Positions 34,315 through 44,131 of a stretch of DNA of 64,000 nt are shown here, piece by piece (position 1 is the stretch's first letter; the number at the start of each line of letters is the position of its first letter). The position numbers and the translations under genes were made by a program. Below the pieces are notes generated by a model. It made no database searches. It was not told where the DNA came from and saw only the letters and a program-made list of their open reading frames with translations. This DNA is from Streptomyces lichenis (GTDB taxonomy: Bacteria; Actinomycetota; Actinomycetes; Streptomycetales; Streptomycetaceae), in NCBI RefSeq assembly GCF_023218175.1, contig NZ_JALPTH010000011.1, positions 124,001 to 188,000 on the forward strand. Direction: 5' to 3'.

Positions 34315-37300
34315 GTGTCCGCATCAGAGTCGGAGCCGATAGCGGTGGTGGGGATGGGCTGCCGCTTCCCCGGGAGGGTGGCGTCGGCCTCGGAGCTGTG
34401 GCGGCTGGCGGCGTCGGGGCGCTCGACGGTCGGGCCGGTGCCCCCGGATCGCTGGGACGCGGACCGGCTCGCGGCCTGGCATGATCCGGACCTCCGGGCG
34501 TCCGCCGCGCGGGGGTGTTTCGTCGAGGGGGACCTGTGGGCCTGGGAGCCGGAGGCGCTGGCCGTGGCGCCGGCCGAGCGGGACTGGGTGGACCCGCAGA
34601 CCCGGCTGATGATGGAGGTGGCCTGGGAGGCGGTCGAGCACGCCGGCATCCCGGTGACGCGGTTGCGGGGCTCGCGGACCGGCGTCTACGTCGGCACCTA
34701 TGCCAACGACAACCTCTTCCGGGACGCCCGGCCGGTGCAGGACGCGCCGAACAGCGCCTATCTGTTCGGCAACTTCACGGCGGGCGCGGCCGGGCGGGTG
34801 GCGTTCGCCATGGACCTGCGCGGTCCGGTCATGGTGGTCAGCACCCACTGCTCGTCCGGTCTGGTCGCGCTGGACAGTGCCTGCGGCGCTCTGACCCTGG
34901 GCGAGTGTGACCTGGCGCTGGCGGGTGGGGTGCTGCTGATGATCGCCCCGCAGACCCACTACTACGAGGCCCCGCTGCTGCTCTCGCCCACCGGGGCCTG
35001 TCATGCCTTCGACGCCCGCGCCGACGGCTACGTCCGGGGCGAGGGGGCCGGCGCGCTGCTGCTGAAGCGGTACGCCGACGCGCGACGGGACGGCGACCGG
35101 GTGCTGGCGGTGATCCGGGGCAGCGCGGTCAACAACGACGGGCAGTCCACCCGGCTCACCGCCCCCTCCACCGAGATGCAGCAGGAGCTGTTCCGGGTGG
35201 CGGTGGGCCGGGCCGGCGTCGACCCGGGGACGGTGGGCCTGGTGGAGGCGCACGGCCCGGGTACGGCGGTGGGCGACCCGGTCGAGTACACCTCCATCCA
35301 CGCCGTCTACGGCCGGGGCACTGGACGGTGCGCCCTGGGCTCGGTGAAGACCAACATCGGGCACTCGGAGCCGGTGTCCGGAATCGCCGGGATCATCAAG
35401 ACCGTCGAGTGCCTGCGCCGCGGCAGCGTGCCGCCCAACCAGCACTTCGAGCGGTGGAACCCGGGCATCGACCGCGCGGAGCCCTCTCGGCTCTTCGTGC
35501 CGACCCGCCTCACGCCCTGGCCGGTCGAGCAGGGGCCGCGCACGGCCGCCGTCTGCTCCTACGGAGTCAGCGGGACCAACGCCCATGTCGTACTGGAACA
35601 GGCCCCCGACCGGAGCGGGGACCGTCGCCCCGCCCGCCAGGCCCCCGCTCCGGCCGGGCCGGCGGCCCCCGACGGCTCCGGGGCGCCGCTGCTCCATGTG
35701 CTGTCCGCCAACTCGCCCGAATCCCTGGCCCGTTCCGCCGCCCGGCTGGCCGACTGGCTGTTCGGCGAGGGACGGGACGCGGATCCCCGGGACGTGGCCC
35801 ACACCCTGGCCGTACGGCGGCAGCACGCCGACCACCGCCTCGGCCTCGTCGCCACGGGCACCGCCGGCCTGCGCGACCTGGCCGCCGCCTTCGCCCGCGA
35901 GCGCGAGGACGCCGAACCGCCGGATGCCGAACTGCCGGACGCCGGACCAGCGGACGGGGACGTCTCGGAGGTGCCCGACCACGCGGTGGTGACCGGCACT
36001 CCGGTCCTGCCCCCCGACCATCCGGGTCCGGTGTTCGTCTTCACCGGGCAGGGCTCGCAGTACCCCGGCATGTGCCGCGAACTGCTGTCCCAGGAACCGG
36101 TGTTCGCCGGGGCGATCGAGGAGTTGGAGCCCCTGGTGCGCGCCGAGGCGGGTTTCTCGCTGCGCGAGGCGATCGAGGGCCCTGCCGGGCTGACCGGCGT
36201 TGACCGCATCCAGCCGGTTCTTTTCGCGGTGCAGGTCGGGCTCGCCGCCCTCTGGCGCTCCTGGGGAGTGCGGCCCACCGCGGTGATCGGGCAGTCCCTC
36301 GGAGAAGTGGCGGCGTCCGTGGTTGCGGGGGCGCTCACCCCGGCCGACGGGGCGCGGGTGATCTGCCGGCGGGCCGGTCTGCTGGCCCGGGTCGCCAGCG
36401 GCGCGATGGCCTCGGTGATGTTCGGCGCCGACCGGACCCGCGCCGCGCTCGACGAGGCCGGCGCCGATGGCGTCTCGGTGGCCGTGGTGACCGCGCCCGG
36501 CAGCACCGTCGTCTCCGGCGATGCCGACCAGGTCCGCTCGCTGGTGCGGGACTGGGAGGAGCACGGCGTCCCCGCCCGCATGATCGACGTGGACGTCGCC
36601 TCCCACTCCGCCCAGGTCGATCCGATCCTGGACGACCTGCACACCGCGCTCGGCGGCCTCGCCCCCCGGCGGCCGGAACTGCGGCTGTACTCCACCGTCG
36701 CCGACGACCCCCGCCGACCCGGGCCGCTCGACGCCGGCTACTGGGCCCGCAACCAGCGCCGCACGGTGCACTTCCAGCGAGCCGTCGAGGCCGCCCTCGC
36801 CGACGGCCACCGCCTCTTCGTGGAGTGCACCGCCCACCCGCTGACCACCCGGGCGATCCTCCAGACCGCCGCCCCGGCCGGGCACACCGACGTGGTGGCC
36901 ATCGGCAGCCTGCGCCGCCGGGTCCCCGACCGCGAGGCGCTGCTCGGCCACGTCGCCGCCCTGCACACGGCCGGCGACGGCGAGGTGGACCTGGGCAGCC
37001 GGTACGGGGACGGCGAGGTGGTCGACGTACCCGTCACGGCCTGGCACCGCACCCGGCACGGCGGCGAACGCGCCCCGTACACCCTGGTCGACTCCGCGCT
37101 GCCGGCCGCCGCGGTCCACCCGCTGCTCGGCGGCCAGGTGCACGACCCGGACCACCCCGGGCGCCGGCTGTGGCAGACCCCGGTGGGCCCGGACCGCGTT
37201 CCCTGGCTCGGCGACCACCGGGTGGCCGGAGTGCCGGTGCTGCCGGGCACCGCCTACGCGGACATGCTGCTCGCCGCGGCCGCCGAGGCCGCCGGCACCG

Positions 37301-40002
37301 ACCAGGTGGCGGTCGCAGACGTACGGATCGAGGCGCCGCTGGTCCTCGACCCGGAACCGCTGGTCACCACCCGGCTCACCGCCGCGGCGGACGGGTCGGA
37401 CGGATGGGGCGGGTCGGACGGATGGGACGCGGAGGTGGTCTCCACCGGGGAGGGCGGCCGCGTGGTGCACGCCCGCGGACGCGTCCGGCGGGCCCCGGCC
37501 GGTGACCGGCCGGCGCCGGTGCCCCCGGAGCGGTTGAGTCCGGAGGGCTGGCGGGACGTCGAACCCTCCTCCGTCCACCAGGTCTTCCGGGACCGCCACG
37601 ACGTCGTCCACGGGCCCGCGTTCACCGCGCTGGACCGCATCCTGGTCGACCCGGACGGCGGACGGGCGGTCGCCACCCTGCGCCTGCACGAGACGGCCCG
37701 GGTCTCGGCCTGGACGATGCCGCTGCACCCCGCTCTCGCGGACCAGGTGGTGCAGACCGCCGTCTCCGCCTGGCTGGCCCACCACGTCCTGGTCCCGGGC
37801 CCCGTGGTGGTCACCGGCTTCGACCGGCTGCGGGTGCACGGGACGGCGGCCCACACCCGCCGGGCGGTCGTGGAACTGCTGGACGCCGACGAGTTCGGCT
37901 GCTCGGCCCGCGCCCTGCTCACCGGCGCGGACGGCACCGTGCTGGCCGAGATCGACGGACTGCGGGTGCGCAACGTCACTCCGCCCGACCGGATGTACGC
38001 CGACCGCCTCAGCCACCAGTCCGAACTGGACGCGCCCGCCCCCGCCGACCGGGCCCGGGACGGCGGCGGCTCCTGGTTGCTGCTCACCTCCGGCGGGCCG
38101 GCCTGGGCGGAACCACTGGCCGGGCTGCTCGACGCGGAGACGGCCGGCTGCCGGAGCCTGCCCCTGGACCGGGTGTCCGACCGCCCGGAATTGCTGGACG
38201 ATGCCACCGGACTGGTCCTCGCCGTGGACGCGGCGGCACCGCCCGACAGCGACGCGCCCGACGCCGATGCGGCGAACGCGGCCCGGGAGGCGGTCGGGGC
38301 CGCCGCGGGCCTCCTGCGCCTCCTCGCCGACCGGACCGACCCGCCCAGGCTGTGGCTCCTCACCCCCTCCGCCGCCCACGCTGGCACCGATTCCGGCGCC
38401 GGCACCTCCGCACGGCTCACCGCCGCCGCGCTGACCGGGCTGCTGCGGTCGGCCGCCTACGAGCTGCCGCAGCTCCGCCCGAGCGTCCTCACCCTCGACC
38501 CGCGGGACGGCGCCATCCTGGACCGCGCGGTCGCCGAACTCCTCGACACCGAGCAGCCGATCACCGAGCTGCGGCTGACCGAGCGGGACCGCCGCCTCAC
38601 CCGCGTCGTCCCAGGCGCGGGACCGGAACCGGAGCCCGGCCCGGCACCGGAACCCGGACCGGAACCGGCACCCGTACCAACGCCGATGTCCGTACCAGGT
38701 CCTCGGACCGGGCCGAACCGGCCTCCCGACCCGCAACCGGCACCGGGGACCAGCCGGCCGGGCGACCCGGATCCGGAACGGGGACAGGGCACCGGGCCCG
38801 TACCGGAACCGGGCGACCCGTCCGGACCGGAACACCCGCCGGGCGATCGGCGGAGTGCGGGGCCCGAGGGGGCCGACGAGATCGGGGGCGCCGGGCACCC
38901 CGTGGTGGCGGGCGGCTCCTACCTGGTCACCGGCGGCCTGGGCGGCCTGGGGCTGCGTACCGCCGACTGGCTCGCCGCGCACGGCGCCGGGCGGGTGGTG
39001 CTGCTCGGCCGCTCCGCCCCGGATCCCGCGGTACGCGAGCACTTGGCGGCGGCCGGGGCGGACGGCACCGACATCACCGTCCTCACCGGCGACATCGCCG
39101 ACCCGGACGACCTCCGCCGCGCGCTGGACGCCGCCCGGGCTGGAGGGCGCCGGCTGCGCGGTGTCGTGCACGCGGCCGGAGTGGTGGAGGACGCGACCCT
39201 CGGCACCCTGGACGCCGCGCTGCTGGACCGGGTCTGGCGCGGCAAGGCGGCAGGCGCCTGGGCCCTGCACCGCGCCACCCTCACCCCCGCGCCGGACTTC
39301 TTCGTCCTGTACTCCTCGGTGGCCGCCCTGGTCGGCTCGCCCGGACAGGGCGCCTACGCGGCGGCCAACGCCTTCCTCGACGGGCTGGCCGCCCACCGGC
39401 GGGCCCTCGGCCTGCCCGCCACGTCGATCCAGTGGGGCGCCTGGCGCGAGGTGGGCAGGGGGCAGCACCTGGCCGAGCGCGGGCTGCTCACCATCCGCCC
39501 GGACGACGGCGTCGACGCGCTGGAACGCGTCCTCACCGCCGGGCACACCCGGATCGCGTACTCACCGCTCGACTGGGACCTGTGGACCCGCCCCTACCCG
39601 GAGGTGCGCGCCTCCACCCTGCTCGCCGGCGTCCTGTCCGGCGCGGACGGCGCCGACGACTCCGCACCGGCGCGCCGGCGGCTCACCGACTGCGCCGATC
39701 CCGCCGAACGCCGCGCCCTGATGGAGCGGTTGATCATCGATTCGGTACGGGAGCTGCTCGGCGGCACCACCCGGCACATCGGCCGCCACACCAGCATGGT
39801 CGCCCTCGGACTGGACTCCCTCGGCGCCGTACAGCTCCAGCAGCACCTGCGGCGCGACCTGGGCACCGAGTTGAAGCCCGGCGTCATCTGGGTCAAGCCC
39901 AGCCCGGCCACCCTGGCGGACTGGCTGCTGGACCACATGGGGCTGAACGCGCCCGGCGCCGACCGGGACCAGGAGGGCGGGAACGGCACCGAAACCCCGT
40001 AG
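34315..40002 (+). CDS. Type I polyketide synthase, one module (KS-AT-DH-KR-ACP)
   Basis: 1895 residues from a GTG at 34315, chosen because the KS begins directly after it (SEPIAVVGMGCRFPG). KS with Cys179, His313 and His350; its active-site context is STHCSSG rather than the usual DTACSSS, and HGPGT replaces HGTGT. AT with GQSLGE (Ser661, Gln in place of the usual His) and VASHS at 761-765. DH with His968 in GDHRVAGVPVLPG and HPALADQ for the partner Asp. KR with TGGLGGLG near 1539 and Tyr1681 in YAAAN. ACP with LGLDSLG (Ser1835). No ER or thioesterase. An 80-residue Pro/Glu-rich linker (about 1436-1515) precedes the catalytic KR. It heads a three-gene operon; being alone, it is probably iterative. 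Confidence 0.92.
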   Translation: MSASESEPIAVVGMGCRFPGRVASASELWRLAASGRSTVGPVPPDRWDADRLAAWHDPDLRASAARGCFVEGDLWAWEPEALAVAPAERDWVDPQTRLMMEVAWEAVEHAGIPVTRLRGSRTGVYVGTYANDNLFRDARPVQDAPNSAYLFGNFTAGAAGRVAFAMDLRGPVMVVSTHCSSGLVALDSACGALTLGECDLALAGGVLLMIAPQTHYYEAPLLLSPTGACHAFDARADGYVRGEGAGALLLKRYADARRDGDRVLAVIRGSAVNNDGQSTRLTAPSTEMQQELFRVAVGRAGVDPGTVGLVEAHGPGTAVGDPVEYTSIHAVYGRGTGRCALGSVKTNIGHSEPVSGIAGIIKTVECLRRGSVPPNQHFERWNPGIDRAEPSRLFVPTRLTPWPVEQGPRTAAVCSYGVSGTNAHVVLEQAPDRSGDRRPARQAPAPAGPAAPDGSGAPLLHVLSANSPESLARSAARLADWLFGEGRDADPRDVAHTLAVRRQHADHRLGLVATGTAGLRDLAAAFAREREDAEPPDAELPDAGPADGDVSEVPDHAVVTGTPVLPPDHPGPVFVFTGQGSQYPGMCRELLSQEPVFAGAIEELEPLVRAEAGFSLREAIEGPAGLTGVDRIQPVLFAVQVGLAALWRSWGVRPTAVIGQSLGEVAASVVAGALTPADGARVICRRAGLLARVASGAMASVMFGADRTRAALDEAGADGVSVAVVTAPGSTVVSGDADQVRSLVRDWEEHGVPARMIDVDVASHSAQVDPILDDLHTALGGLAPRRPELRLYSTVADDPRRPGPLDAGYWARNQRRTVHFQRAVEAALADGHRLFVECTAHPLTTRAILQTAAPAGHTDVVAIGSLRRRVPDREALLGHVAALHTAGDGEVDLGSRYGDGEVVDVPVTAWHRTRHGGERAPYTLVDSALPAAAVHPLLGGQVHDPDHPGRRLWQTPVGPDRVPWLGDHRVAGVPVLPGTAYADMLLAAAAEAAGTDQVAVADVRIEAPLVLDPEPLVTTRLTAAADGSDGWGGSDGWDAEVVSTGEGGRVVHARGRVRRAPAGDRPAPVPPERLSPEGWRDVEPSSVHQVFRDRHDVVHGPAFTALDRILVDPDGGRAVATLRLHETARVSAWTMPLHPALADQVVQTAVSAWLAHHVLVPGPVVVTGFDRLRVHGTAAHTRRAVVELLDADEFGCSARALLTGADGTVLAEIDGLRVRNVTPPDRMYADRLSHQSELDAPAPADRARDGGGSWLLLTSGGPAWAEPLAGLLDAETAGCRSLPLDRVSDRPELLDDATGLVLAVDAAAPPDSDAPDADAANAAREAVGAAAGLLRLLADRTDPPRLWLLTPSAAHAGTDSGAGTSARLTAAALTGLLRSAAYELPQLRPSVLTLDPRDGAILDRAVAELLDTEQPITELRLTERDRRLTRVVPGAGPEPEPGPAPEPGPEPAPVPTPMSVPGPRTGPNRPPDPQPAPGTSRPGDPDPERGQGTGPVPEPGDPSGPEHPPGDRRSAGPEGADEIGGAGHPVVAGGSYLVTGGLGGLGLRTADWLAAHGAGRVVLLGRSAPDPAVREHLAAAGADGTDITVLTGDIADPDDLRRALDAARAGGRRLRGVVHAAGVVEDATLGTLDAALLDRVWRGKAAGAWALHRATLTPAPDFFVLYSSVAALVGSPGQGAYAAANAFLDGLAAHRRALGLPATSIQWGAWREVGRGQHLAERGLLTIRPDDGVDALERVLTAGHTRIAYSPLDWDLWTRPYPEVRASTLLAGVLSGADGADDSAPARRRLTDCADPAERRALMERLIIDSVRELLGGTTRHIGRHTSMVALGLDSLGAVQLQQHLRRDLGTELKPGVIWVKPSPATLADWLLDHMGLNAPGADRDQEGGNGTETP

Positions 40003-40070
40003 AGCGGCGGCACCGCGTCCGCCGCGGCGCCCCGCCCCTCGGCCACTCCGTCGCGCAGGAGCCGACCATC

Positions 40071-40868
40071 ATGCACCCGTACCTGGCCGTCGACATCCTC
40101 ATCGGCACCACCCGCCAGAACGCCGGCAACCTGGCCGTCGCCGTCCTGGGCCTGAGCGCCACCGCCTACCTGGTCGCCCGGGCCGAACGCGAGCGTCGCC
40201 GCGAGGGGCGCCTCGCCCTGTGGATCCTGCTTGCCGCGTCCGTGGTCACCTGCCTCGCCGACGCCGGAGCCCGGCTGCTCATCGGCCTCCAGGCCGACCC
40301 CGGTGCCAACAGCCTGGTGATGTACCGGGCCTTCGGTATCGACATGGCCATCTGGATGGCCTTCGCCTTCCCTCCGTACGTGGGGTTCATCGGCTACGCG
40401 ACGTACCTGGCCTACCGCGAGGGGCACGCCCGCCGCCGCCTGTGGCTCATCCTGGTCGTCAGCGCGGTCGCCGACACCGTCGGCGAGTACGTCATGATCC
40501 ACGCGGGCGGGCTCTACTCGTACGCCGGCCGGCAGCCCCTGGAGGTCTTCGGCCTGCCCCTGGTCTGGCCGTGGGTCATCGTGGCGGCCCCCATGCTGAT
40601 GGGCGCACTCACCGCACTGTTCGCCGACCGGCTGCGCGGAGCCCGCGTCCTGCTGCTCCTGCCGCTGCTCGGCAGCGGCTACCTGGCCTGCCTGGCCGCC
40701 GTAGGCTGGCCCGGGATGGTGGCCCGGGCCACCGCGGTCGGGCAGCCGGTGCTGGACCTCGTCGGCCTGGTCACCCTCGGCGGACTGCTGGCCACCGTCC
40801 ACCTGATGAGCCTGCCGCTGCCCGCCCGGCCCTCCGCCGGGCCCTCGCGCCCGCACCGGGGGGAGTGA
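40071..40868 (+). CDS. Polytopic membrane protein of PKS operon
   Basis: 265 residues, AGGAG 9 bases before the ATG. I count about seven hydrophobic segments, the first at NLAVAVLGLSATAYLVARA, with short loops containing RAFGIDMAIWMAFAF and GLYSYAGRQPLEVFGLPLVW. I do not recognise the family. Its position between the PKS and an FAD oxidoreductase, with its TGA overlapping the next ATG by one base, implies a role in modifying, releasing or exporting the polyketide. It could be an integral-membrane cyclase or transferase, but no catalytic motif is clear. Confidence 0.75.
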   Translation: MHPYLAVDILIGTTRQNAGNLAVAVLGLSATAYLVARAERERRREGRLALWILLAASVVTCLADAGARLLIGLQADPGANSLVMYRAFGIDMAIWMAFAFPPYVGFIGYATYLAYREGHARRRLWLILVVSAVADTVGEYVMIHAGGLYSYAGRQPLEVFGLPLVWPWVIVAAPMLMGALTALFADRLRGARVLLLLPLLGSGYLACLAAVGWPGMVARATAVGQPVLDLVGLVTLGGLLATVHLMSLPLPARPSAGPSRPHRGE

Positions 40869-42250
40869 TGTCCCCGAGCCTCCACCGCGACCGGCGGGCG
40901 ATCGTCATCGGCGCCGGCGTCTCCGGTCTGCTCACCGCCCGGGTGCTGGCCGACCACTACGGGCAGGTCACCCTGGTGGAGCGGGACGAACTCCCGCCCA
41001 CGCCCCGACAGCGCAGAGGGGTGCCGCAAGGCGCCCACGTACACGCCCTGTTCGCCCGAGGCGTGGCGGCCCTGGAGGAGCTGCTGCCCGGCTTCGGGGC
41101 CGCGCTGACCGGCTCCGGGGCCCACCGCATCGACATGGGGCGGGACCTCGCGCTGGCCACCCCGTACGGCTGGGGGGTCCGCCACCTCGCGCGGCTGCCG
41201 GCCCTCGGAGCCAGCCGCCCCCTCATCGAGCACGTCATCCGCGCACGGGCCACCGACTCGCCCCGTCTCACCCTGCTCACCGGACACCGCGTCATCCGGC
41301 TGACCGGCCGGCCCGAACACCTCGACGGCGTCGAGGCCCGGCACGGCTCCACCGACCGCCACCTGCCCGCCGACCTGGTCGTGGACGCCGCCGGCCGCGC
41401 CTCCCCGCTGGACCGCTGGCTCGCCGAGCTGGACTGCCCGGCGCCACCCGCCCGGACGGTCGACGCCCATGTCGGCTACGCCACCCGCCTCTTCCGCACC
41501 CCCGCCGGCGGCGTACCCGCCGACTGGCGGGCCTGCTACAGCCTCCCCCTCGGGCCGTCCACCCCGCGCGGCGGAGTCCTGGCCCCCGTCGAGGGCGACC
41601 GGTGGATCATCACCCTGACCGGAACCGGCGACCACCGCCCCGGCACCACCGACGACGACTTCCTGCCCTTCGCCCGTTCGCTGCTCACCCCCCTCATCGC
41701 CGACTTCGCCGCCCGGGCCGAACCCCTCACCGCCGTACGGGGCAGCAACGCCACCGCCAACCGCCTCCGCCGTCCCGGGCACGCCGGCCGGCTCCCCGGG
41801 AACCTCCTCGTCACCGGCGACTCCGCCTGCGCCCTCAACCCGGTGTACGCCCAGGGCATGACCGTCGCCGCCCTCAGCGCCCTCGCACTCCGCGACTGCC
41901 TCACCGCCGCGCCCCCTCGACCCGGCCCCGACCGGCTGGCCCACCGCTTCCACCAGGCCCAGAGCGCCGTCCAGCGCCTGCCCTGGCTGCTGGCCACCTC
42001 CGCAGACAACCTCCACCCGGGCACCACCGGCACCCGCCCCGGTCTCCACCACCAGGCGCTGGCCCACGCTTTGCACCAACTGCTGCGGGCCGGCGCCCAC
42101 CACCCGGAGGCGCAACGCCGCTCCCTCTCCCTCATGGCCATGACCGCCGGCCCCGCCACCCTCACCCACCCCCGCGCACTGCTGGCCCTGGCGACGTACC
42201 GCCGACACCCCGCGACCCCGACCGGCCACCCGCCGCCTCCGGCGCCCTGA
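40868..42250 (+). CDS. FAD-dependent oxidoreductase of PKS operon
   Basis: 460 residues from the ATG of TGATG (a GTG directly before is also possible). The FAD-binding motif is VIGAGVSGLLTARVLADHYG (residues about 12-32); GVPQGAHVHALFARG and the later LLVTGDSACALNPVYAQGMT (FAD ribityl contact) are characteristic of the UbiH/geranylgeranyl-reductase-like group. Such enzymes hydroxylate, epoxidise or reduce polyketides and terpenoids. It is coupled to the membrane protein gene, so it most likely tailors the product of the PKS. The C-terminus is His/Pro-rich. Confidence 0.88.
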   Translation: MSPSLHRDRRAIVIGAGVSGLLTARVLADHYGQVTLVERDELPPTPRQRRGVPQGAHVHALFARGVAALEELLPGFGAALTGSGAHRIDMGRDLALATPYGWGVRHLARLPALGASRPLIEHVIRARATDSPRLTLLTGHRVIRLTGRPEHLDGVEARHGSTDRHLPADLVVDAAGRASPLDRWLAELDCPAPPARTVDAHVGYATRLFRTPAGGVPADWRACYSLPLGPSTPRGGVLAPVEGDRWIITLTGTGDHRPGTTDDDFLPFARSLLTPLIADFAARAEPLTAVRGSNATANRLRRPGHAGRLPGNLLVTGDSACALNPVYAQGMTVAALSALALRDCLTAAPPRPGPDRLAHRFHQAQSAVQRLPWLLATSADNLHPGTTGTRPGLHHQALAHALHQLLRAGAHHPEAQRRSLSLMAMTAGPATLTHPRALLALATYRRHPATPTGHPPPPAP

Positions 42251-42257
42251 GCCCCGC

Positions 42258-42377
42258 CATCGTGGGATACAGACCGACGAAGTCCACGTCGGTAAGCAGC
42301 TCCCCCAGCTCATCACGGATCCGTATCGCCACGTTGTCCTTCGGTAACGCGAATCGGGCCAGCGTGTCCGCGTCCAT
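42258..42377 (-). pseudogene. Transposase N-terminal fragment
   Basis: MDADTLARFALPKDNVAIRI and ELGELLTDVDFVGLYPTMAG read like the N-terminus of an IS transposase (IS1182-like by memory), cut off after 41 residues at the end of the PKS operon. GC content is lower than that of the neighbours, and no inverted repeats were found. Confidence 0.45.
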
Positions 42378-43484
42378 GATCCGGCGGGGCGCGTCGCTAT
42401 GGGCGGAGTGGGCGGGCCTGAGGGAGTGGAACGGCTACGTGCCCACCGCTGCCGAGGAGCAGGATCTGGACAGCGAGCTGGACCGCCGCCTGGCCCGGGC
42501 GGCCGTCCGGCGAGCGAAGCCCGTGCACATCGTCCCGGACGACACCGCGATGGCCGCGGCCGGCCAGGGCGACAATCTCGCCTCCCGCCTCATCCACCGC
42601 GCCCACGCCCAGATCGGCTGGTACCTGTACGCCCCGGCGTGCGCGTTCGCCGGAGGCATCGCGATCCAGCGTCTGATCCGCGCGCATCCGGCTGATTGGC
42701 TGGCCTTCCTCCGGGGGGCAAGGACGAGCGTTCCGCCGCCGGGACGTACAGACGCTCCGCAGGTGCTCACCGACCGCCTCGTGCGGCGCCTGGACGAGCA
42801 GCTGCGCACCAGTGGCCCGAACACCGACCCGGTGGGCTGGCTGCTGGCCCGGGGCCTGCCCCAGCGTCAGCAGTGCGGCGATGCCCGGTGCGACGACCGG
42901 GTGCTGCTCGACTCCGGCCGGGACTGCCCTCGCTGCGAGGACCGGCAGGCCGACCGCCGCGCCCAGCGTCACGAAGTCGCGGCCACCCTGGACAACGCGA
43001 TGCCGGGCGCCTCCGAGGCCGAGCGCCGCGCGGCCGCCGACCGGCAGCTGCACGAGCGGCTGACCCGCCCAGGGCTGGGCCCGCGAACACGAGCAGGAGC
43101 AGGTCCGCGCCCGGCAGGCCGCCGCCAAGGCCTACCGCGCCGAAGCAGCAGCCGCGCAGCCGGCCGACGAAGCCACGGCCGCGTTGGCAGCCCCGGTCGT
43201 GCTACCTGCGCCGCGGCCGCCCGTCCTCACCCCCGCTCCGGAGCCGGACTTCCCCGACGTCGACGACAACCCAGGGGCTGGTCCTCGAAGAGCTCACTCG
43301 CGACCAGGTCCGCGACTGGTGGGTGCGGGCGATGAAGGACCACCAGGTGGTGTTCGACCGCATCAATCGCTACGGCGAGCCGTCGGCCCGGCGCCTGTTC
43401 AGCCACCAGCTGGTCGACCAGGCCCAGCGCCGGGCCCGGCTCGGGCACTTGGACCTCGGCCACATCACCTGGGGGCAGGGATGA
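42376..43484 (+). pseudogene. Frameshifted zinc-ribbon hypothetical gene of mobile-element type
   Basis: It reads LREWNGYVPTAAEEQDLDSE, then IVPDDTAMAAAGQGDNLASR and a Cys4 cluster CGDARCDDRVLLDSGRDCPR followed by C. Near 43070 the sense passes to other frames (APVVLPAPRPPVLTPAPEPD) and finally to LVLEELTRDQVRDWWVRAMK ending GHITWGQG at 43484. The intact protein would be about 370 residues. I know similar proteins beside DUF721 genes in Streptomyces accessory regions; the role is unknown. Confidence 0.55.
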
Positions 43485-43615
43485 GCGGCACCGAGGCCTC
43501 CGGGGTCGACCTGGCCAAGGTCGTGCTGCGGGCCGGTCGTACGGCGCTCCGGGGCGGACGCGAGCCCCGGGTCTGGAGGCCGCGATCGGCTTCGCGGTGT
43601 TCGTCGTCGTGGCCT
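43481..43615 (+). pseudogene. DUF721 (DciA-like) N-terminal fragment
   Basis: The ATG overlaps the preceding stop. MSGTEASGVDLAKVVLRAGR followed by GREP and, after a base loss, GLEAAIGFAVF matches the start of DUF721 proteins (SGVDLARVALRAA ... GREPLGLGAAIG). The rest is missing. DUF721 relates to DciA, a helicase-loading replication factor. Another decayed copy lies at 51690-52110. Confidence 0.55.
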
Positions 43616-43738
43616 CAGACTCGTGGCGGCGGCCTCGTCCTCGCGTCGGCGAAGGCTGCCTATCCCGAGCCTGTCCACGTCGGTCTAGGCGACGACCACC
43701 GACGCGTACGCGATGCCGCCCCGGTGAGGGTGGGTCGC

Positions 43739-44131
43739 ATGGACATGGACCTGGACAGCGTCTGGGAGCGGATGGAGATCGTCTTGTGGGTGCGGCAGGG
43801 GGCGGGCGGCTGGTCGGCGAGGACGGTGTGGGTGGTGGCGGTCGGCGTGGAGGCGTATGTGCGCTCGGCCTTCGGGCGGCGCAGCGCCTGGTACCGCCGG
43901 ATTCTGCGGGACGCGGAGACGGAGGTGGAGGTGGAGGTGGCCGGGGTTCGGGGGTCTGTCACCCTCCGGGCGGTGGACGATCCGGAGCTGGTCCGGCGTG
44001 TCTCCTGCGCCTACCGGGTCAAGTACGGGTTGAGCTGGCCCGGGCCGGTGGAGTCGATGAACGCGTACGAGGCCGCGGCCACCACCATGCGGCTAGTGGA
44101 TCTCCGGGAGGTCGCGCAGTTGCCTGCGTGA
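43739..44131 (+). CDS. DUF2255 family protein
   Basis: 130 residues from the ATG at 43739. It shows WERMEIVLWVRQ, TVWVVAVGVEAYVRSAFGRR with SAWYRRILRDAE, an AYRVKYG segment and a closing TTMRLVDL, which is the pattern of DUF2255, a small flavin-reductase-like (split-barrel) domain of unknown role. A DAETEVEVEVAGVRG stretch includes a short Glu-Val repeat. It converges on the LuxR gene with a 39-base overlap. It may be intact despite broken neighbours. Confidence 0.7.
   Translation: MDMDLDSVWERMEIVLWVRQGAGGWSARTVWVVAVGVEAYVRSAFGRRSAWYRRILRDAETEVEVEVAGVRGSVTLRAVDDPELVRRVSCAYRVKYGLSWPGPVESMNAYEAAATTMRLVDLREVAQLPA

Noticed and set aside
34324..39546. A 1740-codon open frame on the minus strand opposite the PKS.
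   Set aside because: It is the antisense shadow of the GC-rich PKS gene; the protein is Gly/Arg/Val-rich without domains, while the plus strand has all PKS motifs.
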